Part shown: piece by piece, positions 1-6,598 of the stretch
Numbering within the stretch: position 1 is the first letter of the stretch
How the letters are laid out: each line of letters begins with the position of its first letter
From: Bacteroidia bacterium
Lineage (GTDB): Bacteria; Bacteroidota; Bacteroidia; Flavobacteriales; Flavobacteriaceae
NCBI GenBank assembly: GCA_030427865.1
Contig: JAUICK010000008.1
Span: forward strand, 1 to 64,000
Length of the DNA stretch: 64,000 nt
Reading direction: 5' to 3'
Made by a program: the position numbers and the translations under genes
The notes under the pieces: generated by a model
What the model was told of the DNA's origin: nothing
Seen by the model: only the letters and a program-made list of their open reading frames with translations
The model's database searches: none

Positions 1-611
1 ATTGGAGTTTCAACCTCAAAATAACCAGCATTATTAAAGAAAGAACGCATTGCATTAAACAATTTTGTTCTTTTTACAAATACTTCTTTTACATGCGGAT
101 TTACCACCAAGTCTGCATAACGCTGTCTGTAACGCATTTCTGGGTCGTTAAAAGCATCATAAGTATTACCATCTGCATCTACTTTTGGTAGAGGAAGCGG
201 TTTTAGTGCTTTAGAAAGTATCTTAAATTCTTTTACCATTACAGTTTTCTCTCCTACTTTTGTAGTAAATAAAGTACCTGTAATACCAATAAAATCACCA
301 ATATCTAATAGTTTTTTATAAACATCATTGTACAACGTTTTGTCATCACCTGTACAAATTTCATCACGATTAAAATATACCTGAATTCTACCTTCACCAT
401 CTTGTAATTCAGCAAAAGAAGCTTTTCCTTGAATTCTACGAGACATTAATCTTCCTGCAATAATCACGGGTTTACCTTCAGAAAAGTCTTGTTTTATTTC
501 TTTTGAATTTGAATTGATTGGAAATAAATCTGCAGGATATGGGTTGATACCCAAATCACGTAATTTTGCGAGCTTTTCTCTACGTACAACTTCTTGTTCT
601 GATAATTGCAT
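1..611 (-). CDS. lysS: Lysine--tRNA ligase, class II (N-terminal part, cut by window edge)
   Basis: The minus strand reads from ATG at 611 to the left edge, giving 203 residues beginning MQLSEQEVVRREKLAKLRDL. Class II LysRS charges tRNA(Lys) with lysine in the cytoplasm. The visible part holds the N-terminal helix and the OB-fold anticodon-binding domain (about residues 50-165, with GRLMSRRIQGKASFAELQDG). The catalytic domain begins with RYRQRYADL and motif 1 (YFEVETPI) at the edge. Motifs 2 and 3 lie outside the window. A consensus promoter sits just upstream. The family assignment is secure; only completeness is unknown. Confidence 0.96.
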   Translation of the reverse strand, partial: MQLSEQEVVRREKLAKLRDLGINPYPADLFPINSNSKEIKQDFSEGKPVIIAGRLMSRRIQGKASFAELQDGEGRIQVYFNRDEICTGDDKTLYNDVYKKLLDIGDFIGITGTLFTTKVGEKTVMVKEFKILSKALKPLPLPKVDADGNTYDAFNDPEMRYRQRYADLVVNPHVKEVFVKRTKLFNAMRSFFNNAGYFEVETP

Positions 612-647
612 TTTCTACTGTATTATTGATGTTTTCTATAAAAATGC

Positions 648-678
648 CAAAGATACAATCAATAAAATTACTACACAA
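648..678 (-). promoter_or_regulatory. lysS promoter
   Basis: On the minus strand, TTG (676-678) is followed after 20 nt by TATCTTTG (648-655). This matches the Bacteroidota consensus TTG-N17-23-TAnnTTTG. It lies about 37 nt before the lysS start codon. Confidence 0.7.
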
Positions 679-709
679 TTAGATGGTTTCATAAAATATA
701 AATAAAAAC

Positions 710-739
710 TTGCAGGATTACGAAATCGTTGTATATTTG
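710..739 (+). promoter_or_regulatory. Promoter of a candidate small RNA
   Basis: TTG (710-712), a spacer of exactly 19 nt, then TATATTTG (732-739): a full match to the Bacteroidota housekeeping promoter. It faces away from lysS and no protein gene follows on this strand for about 900 nt, so it probably drives a non-coding RNA. Confidence 0.65.
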
Positions 740-742
740 CCA

Positions 743-853
743 GCTGCTTGTTGTTAAGGTAGCATTTAGTTGTGTTGTTTTGGCACTTTCAAAAAAGTGT
801 CGTGGTTTTGTTAACCAATGGAAAGCTTCCCTTAGATGGGATGCTTTTTTTTT
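743..853 (+). ncRNA. Candidate ~110-nt small RNA
   Basis: Between a consensus promoter and a T9 tract lie three hairpins. They are GCTGC/GTAGC (743-747 with 759-763), GGCACTTT/AAAGTGTC (782-789 with 794-801), and a terminator stem AAGCTTCCC/GGGATGCTT (823-831 with 838-846, one mismatch) running into T845-853. The only ATG inside opens a five-codon frame. I do not recognise the RNA family: it does not look like tmRNA, RNase P, SRP RNA or 6S RNA. The rest of the 612-1042 gap holds a degenerate repeat at about 861-945 and the palindrome at 1009-1034. Confidence 0.5.
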
Positions 854-860
854 GCCTTTT

Positions 861-945
861 TATTAGAAGCCATTTCCCGCTTTTCGCACTCGCTTTTTAT
901 TCGTTCCTCATAAAAGAGCTCAAACAAATGCTACAATCGGGGCTA
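861..945. repeat. Degenerate copy of an interspersed element
   Basis: The stretch with CCCGCTTTTCGCACTCGC and ending in CAATCGGGGCTAAAC resembles the better-formed element at 26669-26744. Both have a GGGC/CCGC core, a central pyrimidine/purine-rich hairpin and a CAATC-containing right end. I read it as a decayed copy of a Flavobacteriaceae intergenic repeat. The similarity was judged by eye. Confidence 0.35.
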
Positions 946-1008
946 AACTTATTTGCAAACTTTTAGAAAATTTATATTTATTTTATTGCTAAATATTCGA
1001 TTTGACTT

Positions 1009-1034
1009 GTTATTCCTGCTCTGGCAGGAATAAC
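1009..1034. repeat. Palindromic repeat, ATTCCTGC/GCAGGAAT family
   Basis: Perfect 11-bp inverted repeat GTTATTCCTGC / GCAGGAATAAC around a 4-nt loop. The same core occurs twice between trpB and trpA (32306-32325 and 32354-32373), so this is a dispersed palindrome and not a site specific to one gene. Confidence 0.8.
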
Positions 1035-1042
1035 AAAATGAA

Positions 1043-1543
1043 TTAAAAGAAATCTCCTTTATGTTCCCAAAATTTAATTATAAAAAGGATAACATAAACA
1101 ATTGAAATAGAAAACTTTATGGTTGCCGAGGTTAAGAATCCTAAAAAGGCACCAAAAGAAGCTTTTAAAGCTCTATTAGTATCTTTACTATCATATAAAA
1201 GTTCACCAATTAAAGCACCAAAGAAAGCACCAATTAAAATTCCAAACGGAATAGGAGAGAGCAAACCAACTATTAAGCCTATGGTAGTTCCGTAAACGCC
1301 ATATTTACTTCCTCCAAAACGTTTTGTTCCCATGGCTGGAATAAAGTAATCAAGAATCCAAATTAAAATTGCGATGCATAAAGTAATACTTAAAAAAGTC
1401 CAATTCATAGAAATTACACTTGTAAAATGAAGTAGTAATAATCCAAACCAACCCGTTAATGGCCCAGGTAAAATAGGTAAAAAAGAGCCTACAATACCTA
1501 AAAGGACTAATATGAAACCGAGAAGTACTAAAAATATATCCAT
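1043..1543 (-). CDS. DUF456 family membrane protein
   Basis: A 166-residue, very hydrophobic protein with a glycine-rich pattern typical of DUF456. It has an N-terminal helix (LVLLGFILVLLGIVGSFLPI), a PGPLTGWFGLLLLH loop, a second helix pair near residues 45-70, then KYGVYGTTIGLIVG and GILIGAFFGALIGELLYD, each resembling a glycine-zipper hairpin. It ends with another membrane helix near residues 140-158. The molecular function of the family is not established. The gene stands alone between the repeat at 1009 and the divergent BlaI-type regulator. ATG at 1543 is the natural start, because the first helix follows directly. Confidence 0.85.
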   Translation of the reverse strand: MDIFLVLLGFILVLLGIVGSFLPILPGPLTGWFGLLLLHFTSVISMNWTFLSITLCIAILIWILDYFIPAMGTKRFGGSKYGVYGTTIGLIVGLLSPIPFGILIGAFFGALIGELLYDSKDTNRALKASFGAFLGFLTSATIKFSISIVYVILFIIKFWEHKGDFF

Positions 1544-1595
1544 AGTAAGTTTACCAATTAGACGAAGGTATAAAATGTTTGTTACAAATATTTAT

Positions 1596-1660
1596 AACTA
1601 AAAAATTAGTTTAAACTAATTTTTTAGTTATATTTGTTGTGTTAAACTAAAAACTTAGTT
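1596..1660 (+). promoter_or_regulatory. Three BlaI/MecI-type operators and promoter
   Basis: Three 16-bp palindromes AACTAA-N4-TTAGTT occur at 1596-1611, 1614-1629 and 1645-1660. The first two nest inside one perfect 40-bp palindrome (1593-1632). The -7 box TATATTTG (1629-1636) overlaps the second and lies just before the third, so a bound repressor would cover the promoter and start site. Position in front of a BlaI-family gene suggests autoregulation. No good TTG -33 element is visible. Confidence 0.8.
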
Positions 1661-1665
1661 GTAAA

Positions 1666-2028
1666 ATGAATAAGCAATTAACAAAAGCAGAAGAGCAAAT
1701 CATGCAAGTTTTATGGGACTTAAAAGAAGCTTCTGTAAAAGAAGTTATTGAGCAATTACCAGAACCAAAACCTGCTTACAATACAGTTTCTACCATTATT
1801 AGAATTTTAGAAACTAAAGAATTTGTAGATCATAAACCTGTGGGAAGAGGTTTTGTATATCATACAATTATAGATAAAGAAACTTATAGTAACCAAAGTT
1901 TACATAAATTAATGAATGGTTATTTTAATGGTTCTTTTAAGAGTATGGTATCTTTTTTTGTAAAAGAAAATAAGATGGATATTTCTGAATTAGAATCTAT
2001 ATTGAAAGAAGTAAATAAGGATAAATAA
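1666..2028 (+). CDS. BlaI/MecI/CopY family transcriptional repressor
   Basis: A 120-residue winged-helix repressor. It starts MNKQLTKAEEQIMQVLWDL, followed by VKEVIEQL and the recognition region PAYNTVSTIIRILETKEFVDHK, then the wing GRGFVYHTII. The C-terminal dimerisation helices (about residues 75-118) end with ISELESILKEV. Such repressors bind as dimers and are inactivated by proteolysis downstream of an M56/BlaR1-type membrane protease, which is the next gene. Three matching palindromes just upstream make autoregulation of the pair likely. The inducing signal is unknown, and no beta-lactamase gene is nearby. Confidence 0.93.
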   Translation: MNKQLTKAEEQIMQVLWDLKEASVKEVIEQLPEPKPAYNTVSTIIRILETKEFVDHKPVGRGFVYHTIIDKETYSNQSLHKLMNGYFNGSFKSMVSFFVKENKMDISELESILKEVNKDK

Positions 2029-2069
2029 GCAATTGTTTAGTAATCAGTTTGCAGTAAAAATAAAAAACA

Positions 2070-3608
2070 ATGATGAATTCTATTTTCCAAGTGATTTTGT
2101 TTCAAGTATTGTTCTTGGCTATTTATGATTTCTTTTTAAGTAAAGAAACCTTTTTTAACAAAAACAGATGGTATTTAATAAGCACCTCTATTTTGTCTTT
2201 TATTTTACCGTTTATTAAAATTTCTGCGTTTCAAAAAACGATTCCAGAAGAGTTTATTATTTATTTACCAGAAATTGTTTTATCACCAGAAAAAGTGATT
2301 CAAAAATCAAGTTGGTATCCATCAATAAATTATTTAGAAGTTTTATTTTGGGGTGGAGTAGTATTATCTTCAGTTTTGTTTTTTGTGAAGTTGATTAAAA
2401 TTATCAATCTTATTTATAAGTATAAAGTTGTAAAAAAAGAAAATTTTAGGTTGGTGATAATCCCCAATAAAACCAAAGCATTTTCATTTTTCAATTATAT
2501 TTTTTTGGGAAAAGAAATTCCTAAAAATCAACAAGCAAAAATTATTGAACACGAGTTGGTGCATAGCAAACAAAAACATTCTTTAGATTTACTATTCTTT
2601 GAGTTTTTAAAAATTGCAATGTGGTTTAATCCTATGATTTTTATTTATCAGAAAAGAATAACCTTAGTGCATGAGTATATTTCTGATGAAGTTGCAATAA
2701 AATCAGTATCTAAAGAAATCTATATAAATAGTTTACTATCCAACTTTTTTCAGGTTGAAAACATTGCGTTTATCAATCAATTTTATAAACAATCAATTAT
2801 TAAAAAAAGAATTATTATGATGACAAAACAGCAATCAAAAAAAATGAATCAGTTAAAGTATTTAGTATTGATTCCTGTATTAATGAGTATGCTTTTTTAT
2901 AGTTCTTGTTCTGAATCAGACTTAAAAGAAGGTGTTATTGCTAAAAAGGAGTTAAAAACAATGTATTCTAAAATTGGAGAAAATGAAATGAAAACATATA
3001 AAGGAACTACTGAAAGTTTTTTAGATGTTTATATGGGAACTGAAATTCCTAAATGGAAAGAAATTTCATATGGAGATTTAAGCGTTGAACAAAAGACAGA
3101 ATATGATAAATATAAACAAAGATTAAGCGACATTAATAATTCTTTTTCAAATGCTATAAATCTAAAATTGTATAAAGACCCAAAAGGACGACCAATTTTG
3201 GGAAATATTCTTAGTTTTAAGAAAGTGAAAAGTATAAATAATGGCAAAAATATTGAAACAGAAGAAGTTTCATTTTTGAGAATAGATAAAGCTCCAACTT
3301 TTCCAGGATGTGAGTTTGGTGATAAAATGTGTTTTTCTAAAATGATTCAAAAGCATTTTGTAAAGAACTTTGATGCTAAACTACCAAATCAATTGGGTTT
3401 AAAACCAGAAAGAAAAAGAGTTTTTATTGGTTTTAAAATAGATAAAAATGGAAATGTTGTTGATGTAAAAGCGAGAGCTCCTCATATAAAAATAAAAGAA
3501 GAAGTAATTCGAGTAATGAGTTCTTTACCAAAAATGATTCCTGGAGAACAAGATGGTAAAAAAGTTGCAGTAAAATATTCTATTCCTTTTACAATTGTAG
3601 TAGAGTAA
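2070..3608 (+). CDS. BlaR1-like M56 metallopeptidase with TonB-like C-terminus
   Basis: A 512-residue membrane protease-sensor. Hydrophobic helices lie near residues 2-22, 33-50, 90-115 and 270-282. The zinc motif HELVH (near residue 164) sits in IIEHELVHSKQKHSLD, with the downstream glutamate of HEYISDEVA as a probable third ligand. After the last helix, an outward-facing region (about 290-512) ends in a TonB C-terminal-like fold (FIGFKIDKNGNVVDVKAR, then IPFTIVVE). The BlaR1 penicillin-binding sensor domain is absent; a TonB-like domain stands in its place, an arrangement common in Bacteroidota. It lies 41 nt after the repressor gene and is probably in its operon. It likely cleaves or triggers loss of the repressor when its outer domain senses an unknown stress. 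Confidence 0.88.
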   Translation: MMNSIFQVILFQVLFLAIYDFFLSKETFFNKNRWYLISTSILSFILPFIKISAFQKTIPEEFIIYLPEIVLSPEKVIQKSSWYPSINYLEVLFWGGVVLSSVLFFVKLIKIINLIYKYKVVKKENFRLVIIPNKTKAFSFFNYIFLGKEIPKNQQAKIIEHELVHSKQKHSLDLLFFEFLKIAMWFNPMIFIYQKRITLVHEYISDEVAIKSVSKEIYINSLLSNFFQVENIAFINQFYKQSIIKKRIIMMTKQQSKKMNQLKYLVLIPVLMSMLFYSSCSESDLKEGVIAKKELKTMYSKIGENEMKTYKGTTESFLDVYMGTEIPKWKEISYGDLSVEQKTEYDKYKQRLSDINNSFSNAINLKLYKDPKGRPILGNILSFKKVKSINNGKNIETEEVSFLRIDKAPTFPGCEFGDKMCFSKMIQKHFVKNFDAKLPNQLGLKPERKRVFIGFKIDKNGNVVDVKARAPHIKIKEEVIRVMSSLPKMIPGEQDGKKVAVKYSIPFTIVVE

Positions 3609-3631
3609 AACTCAGCAAATTTTAGTAAATT

Positions 3632-3668
3632 CACGCAATAAATAAATGTATGTTATTGCGTGTTTTTT
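3632..3668 (+). terminator. Intrinsic terminator overlapping the next start codon
   Basis: Perfect 10-bp stem CACGCAATAA (3632-3641) / TTATTGCGTG (3653-3662) with an 11-nt loop, followed by six T (3663-3668). It ends the BlaI-M56 transcript. The start codon of the following lipoprotein gene (3650) lies in the loop, so the structure could also regulate that gene's translation. Confidence 0.75.
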
Positions 3669-4126
3669 ATGTTTTATGTTTGATGATTTTAATCACTTCA
3701 TGTGATAAATTTTCGTTTACAAAAAAAACACAAAGACAACCAATAGATACAATTGTAGATTTTTCTTCAGTAGATACTTATCCGTCTCTTAAAATTTGCG
3801 ATTCTCTTATAGAAAAGAATAGAAAGGCAACTTGTTTTAGAAACACTATTCATGAAAAAATAGCAGAAGAGTTACTGCAATACAAGTTTATAATCAAAGA
3901 TTCTATTGATGAAGTTGTTTATGTGGGTTTGATTATAAATTCTAAAGGAAAATTTTTAGTAGATTCTATAAAATCATCAGAAAAGATAAAAAAAGAATTG
4001 CCTAAATTAGATAGTTTGTTAAAATTAAGTGTAGAAAACTTACCTAAAATTTATCCAGCAATAAAAAGAGGAATTCCTGTTACCACAAAATATCAACTAC
4101 CCATAAGAATTCAGTTAAATGAATAG
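3650..4126 (+). CDS. Lipoprotein with TonB C-terminal-like domain
   Basis: A 158-residue protein with a lipoprotein signal (MLLRVFYVLCLMILITSC, lipidated Cys 18). Residues 50-158 resemble the periplasmic TonB/energy-transducer fold seen at the end of the neighbouring M56 protein: both share a repeated valine/lysine beta pattern and close with a tyrosine-containing LPIRIQL/IPFTIVV strand. It may be a duplicated and detached version of that sensor domain. ATG 3650 is chosen because the next in-frame ATG would destroy the signal peptide. The start codon lies in a terminator loop, so expression probably depends on read-through. Function unknown. Confidence 0.75.
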   Translation: MLLRVFYVLCLMILITSCDKFSFTKKTQRQPIDTIVDFSSVDTYPSLKICDSLIEKNRKATCFRNTIHEKIAEELLQYKFIIKDSIDEVVYVGLIINSKGKFLVDSIKSSEKIKKELPKLDSLLKLSVENLPKIYPAIKRGIPVTTKYQLPIRIQLNE

Positions 4127-4170
4127 TTTATTATTCAGAAATAATAAATCTTTTAAGATAAATAAACTAA

Positions 4171-4197
4171 GACTTCTCGACTGCGCTCGAAGTGACA
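4171..4197. repeat. Interspersed palindrome CTCGACTGCGCTCGA
   Basis: Contains TCTCGACTGCGCTCGAAG followed by TGACA, between convergent genes. Related copies occur at 25131-25149 and 25161-25182, and a variant lies inside trpF (30596-30625). Confidence 0.8.
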
Positions 4198-4206
4198 ATT
4201 AGTAAT

Positions 4207-5196
4207 TTAGTTTAACATTTTCCAGAGTTTATCTTTCAACTCTACTAAACCTTGTTGTGCAACAGAAGAAATAAAAATAGCTTCTACGCCTTTTGGTAAT
4301 TCTGCTTTTATTTCTGCTTTTAACTCATCATCTAACATATCTGTTTTAGAAATGGCTAACAGCCTGTCTTTGTCTAATAACTCAGGATTGTGTTTTTTGA
4401 GTTCGTTTAATAGAATTTCGTATTCTTTATTAATATCTTTAGAATCTGCAGGAATTAAAAATAACAATGCTGAATTACGTTCTATGTGTCTTAAAAAACG
4501 ATGCCCTAAACCTTTACCTTCTGCAGCTCCTTCTATAATTCCAGGAATATCTGCCATCACAAAAGTTTGATGATTTCTGTGTTCTACAATCCCTAAATTT
4601 GGTTTTAAAGTAGTAAAAGCATAATCTGCAATTTTTGGTTTTGCAGCAGTTAATACAGATAGTAAAGTAGATTTTCCAGCATTTGGGAAACCAACTAAAC
4701 CAACATCTGCTAAAATCTTTAATTCTATTCGAAACCAACCTTCTGCACCATCCATACCTGGTTGCGCATACCTTGGAGTTTGATTGGTAGATGATTTAAA
4801 ATTCCAGTTTCCAAGTCCGCCTTTTCCACCACGTAACAGAATCACTTCTTTTTGATGTTCAGTAATTTCGAACAAGATCTCATCAGTATCTGCATCTCTT
4901 ATAATTGTACCCAAAGGAACATCTATATAAATATCTTCTCCATCAGAACCTGTACTTCTACTTTTACTTCCAGCACCACCACCTTCTGCTCTAAAATGAC
5001 GTTTAAATTTTAAGTGAAACAGCGTCCACATATTTTTATCACCACGTAAAATAATATGTCCACCACGTCCGCCATCTCCACCATCAGGACCACCTTTGGT
5101 AATGTACTTTTCTCTATGTAAATGTGCAGAACCTTGTCCGCCTTTACCAGATGAAGCGTATATTTTTATGTAGTCGACGAAATTTCCTTCTGTCAT
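4207..5196 (-). CDS. obgE: GTPase ObgE/CgtA
   Basis: A 329-residue ribosome-associated GTPase involved in 50S assembly and stringent-response signalling. The N-terminal Obg domain (residues 1-158) has the glycine-rich loops [31 protein letters not shown] and GGKGGLGN. The G domain has G1 GFPNAGKST (about 168-176), the switch region [12 protein letters not shown]3 DIPG, G4 SKTD and G5 SSVAQQG. It ends soon after the G domain, without the extra C-terminal OCT domain of Gram-positive enzymes. It lies 78 nt downstream of the hpt-adk gene on the same strand, so the two may be co-transcribed across the AGTTCAG repeat. Confidence 0.96.
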   Translation of the reverse strand: MTEGNFVDYIKIYASSGKGGQGSAHLHREKYITKGGPDGGDGGRGGHIILRGDKNMWTLFHLKFKRHFRAEGGGAGSKSRSTGSDGEDIYIDVPLGTIIRDADTDEILFEITEHQKEVILLRGGKGGLGNWNFKSSTNQTPRYAQPGMDGAEGWFRIELKILADVGLVGFPNAGKSTLLSVLTAAKPKIADYAFTTLKPNLGIVEHRNHQTFVMADIPGIIEGAAEGKGLGHRFLRHIERNSALLFLIPADSKDINKEYEILLNELKKHNPELLDKDRLLAISKTDMLDDELKAEIKAELPKGVEAIFISSVAQQGLVELKDKLWKMLN

Positions 5197-5205
5197 TTTA
5201 TATTA

Positions 5206-5237
5206 AGTTCAGAGTTCAGAGTTCAGAGTTCAGAGTT
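5206..5237. repeat. Tandem heptamer AGTTCAG x4
   Basis: Four perfect copies of AGTTCAG (5206-5233) followed by a partial fifth (AGTT). They fill much of the short gap between obgE and the hpt-adk fusion. The rest of the gap holds two copies of ACTCATAACT. This is simple-repeat DNA with no sign of a gene. Confidence 0.85.
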
Positions 5238-5274
5238 ACTTACTCATAACTCCTAACTCTGCACTCATAACTTG

Positions 5275-6393
5275 TTAAAGTTTATCAAATACTTCAGAAA
5301 TTCTTTTGGTGATGTCTGCTATAGAACCTACACCATTAATTCCGTAATATTTATTTTGCGCTTCAAAATAGTCTTTTAAAATCGCTGTTTTAGTGTTGTA
5401 TTCGTTAAAACGATTTCTGATTTTTCCTTCATCTGTATCATCAGTTCTACCGCTTGTTTTTCCTCTTTCAAGTAATCTTTCAACCAACACATCTTCTGGT
5501 ACTTCTAATGCAACCATTCCGTTTATTTGCTCTCCTTTTTCAGCTAAAAAAGCATCTAAAGCTTCTGCTTGCGATTGCGTTCTTGGAAAACCGTCAAAAA
5601 TAAAACCGTTGGCATCAGTATTTTTCTCTACTTCAGCTTTTAACATATTTATGGTTACTTCATCTGGCACTAAATCGCCTTCATCCATATATTTTTTGGC
5701 TAATAAACCTAATTCAGTCGAGTTTTTGATATTGAATCTAAATACATCTCCAGTAGAAATATGCACTAAATTGTACATCTCTTTTAAGAATTCTGCTTGC
5801 GTTCCTTTTCCTGCTCCTGGAGGGCCAAATAATACAATGTTTTTCATTTTTGGTGGTGTTGATAATTGATATATAGCTGGATAATTTCTTCCTAAACCAT
5901 TGTAATCTAATCCGTAACCAACAATAAATTTATCTTCAATACTTTTTCCGATATAATTTATTGGAAGTTCTTTTCGAAACACATCTGGTTTAAAAAATAA
6001 CGTCGCAACTTTTAGTTGTTTTAAGTTCTTGTCTTTAAAGATATTATAAATTTCTTGAAGTGTATTACCCGTATCTATAATATCTTCTAATATAATAACA
6101 GTTCTTCCTGTTAAGTCTTCATTAATGCCTACTAATTGTTTTACATTTTCTGTGGATGATGTTCCGCTGTAAGAAGCTAATTTTACAAAAGAGACTTCAC
6201 AATTTCCTTGATATTCTCTAATAAAATCGGCAGCAAATAAAAAACATCCGTTTAAAATACCTACAAAAATAGGGACTTCATCTTTGGGTAAATCTTCTTT
6301 AACTTGAGCTGCTAAATGTTTTACAATTACAGCAATTTTATCCTTATTAATGTAAGGTTTAAAGTATAAATCGTGAAGTTTTATAATGCTCAT
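5275..6393 (-). CDS. Hypoxanthine phosphoribosyltransferase-adenylate kinase fusion
   Basis: A 372-residue two-enzyme protein. Residues 1-180 are a purine phosphoribosyltransferase: GILNGCFLFAADFIREY, then the PRPP loop VIILEDIIDTGNTLQEI, then FKPDVFRKELPINYIG and FIVGYGLDYNGLGRNYP. Residues 183-372 are adenylate kinase: P-loop LFGPPGAGKGTQAEFL, ISTGDVFR, GFIFDGFPRTQSQAEALD, then GRTDD and IRNRFNEY. The short-type kinase lacks the long zinc lid. The first enzyme makes IMP/GMP from free base plus PRPP; the second interconverts AMP, ADP and ATP. The junction YQLSTPPKMKNIVLFG keeps the kinase's own likely initiator Met, so the fusion seems to come from loss of a stop codon. Promoter at 6456-6489. 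Confidence 0.93.
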   Translation of the reverse strand: MSIIKLHDLYFKPYINKDKIAVIVKHLAAQVKEDLPKDEVPIFVGILNGCFLFAADFIREYQGNCEVSFVKLASYSGTSSTENVKQLVGINEDLTGRTVIILEDIIDTGNTLQEIYNIFKDKNLKQLKVATLFFKPDVFRKELPINYIGKSIEDKFIVGYGLDYNGLGRNYPAIYQLSTPPKMKNIVLFGPPGAGKGTQAEFLKEMYNLVHISTGDVFRFNIKNSTELGLLAKKYMDEGDLVPDEVTINMLKAEVEKNTDANGFIFDGFPRTQSQAEALDAFLAEKGEQINGMVALEVPEDVLVERLLERGKTSGRTDDTDEGKIRNRFNEYNTKTAILKDYFEAQNKYYGINGVGSIADITKRISEVFDKL

Positions 6394-6455
6394 TTAAAAT
6401 CTTATTTTGAAATCACAAATTGAGATTTCAAGTTTGTTGCCAAAATTTGCGATTG

Positions 6456-6489
6456 CAAATATAACAGTCTAAAACATAAATACCTACAA
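6456..6489 (-). promoter_or_regulatory. Promoter of the hpt-adk gene
   Basis: On the minus strand TATATTTG (6456-6463) is preceded by TTG (6487-6489) at a spacing of 23 nt, the long end of the accepted range. The -33 element lies inside the repeat at 6483-6509. Confidence 0.5.
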
Positions 6490-6509
6490 GGTTTTTGAAA
6501 CCTTGCAGG
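6483..6509. repeat. Interspersed palindrome CCTACAAGG/CCTTGCAGG
   Basis: Near-perfect inverted repeat CCTACAAGGTTT / AAACCTTGCAGG. Other copies are at 26587-26613, 27919-27947 and 27973-28001 within the trp operon. Confidence 0.85.
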
Positions 6510-6526
6510 AATATGTCATATTAATT

Positions 6527-6580
6527 AAAAAAACCGTTTTGTGATACTGAAATGAATTCAGTAAAAACAAAACGGTTTTC
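6527..6580 (-). terminator. secDF terminator built around a repeat
   Basis: Outer stem AACCGTTTTGT (6532-6542) / ACAAAACGGTT (6567-6577). On the minus strand it is followed by a T tract, just after the secDF stop codon. Inside the loop lies a second palindrome, GATACTGAAATGAATTCAGTA (6543-6563), of the same repeat family that flanks the Asn attenuator. Confidence 0.8.
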
Positions 6581-6598
6581 ATTTATTTTTACTAAGAA

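Noticed and set aside
772..966. A 64-codon frame (TTG start) between lysS and the DUF456 gene
   Set aside because: It runs through a terminator hairpin and its T-tract and through repeat DNA; its composition is not protein-like. A small RNA explains the region better.
5206..5270. Possible CRISPR-like tandem repeat between obgE and hpt-adk
   Set aside because: Units are 7 nt with no spacers; this is simple-sequence DNA.
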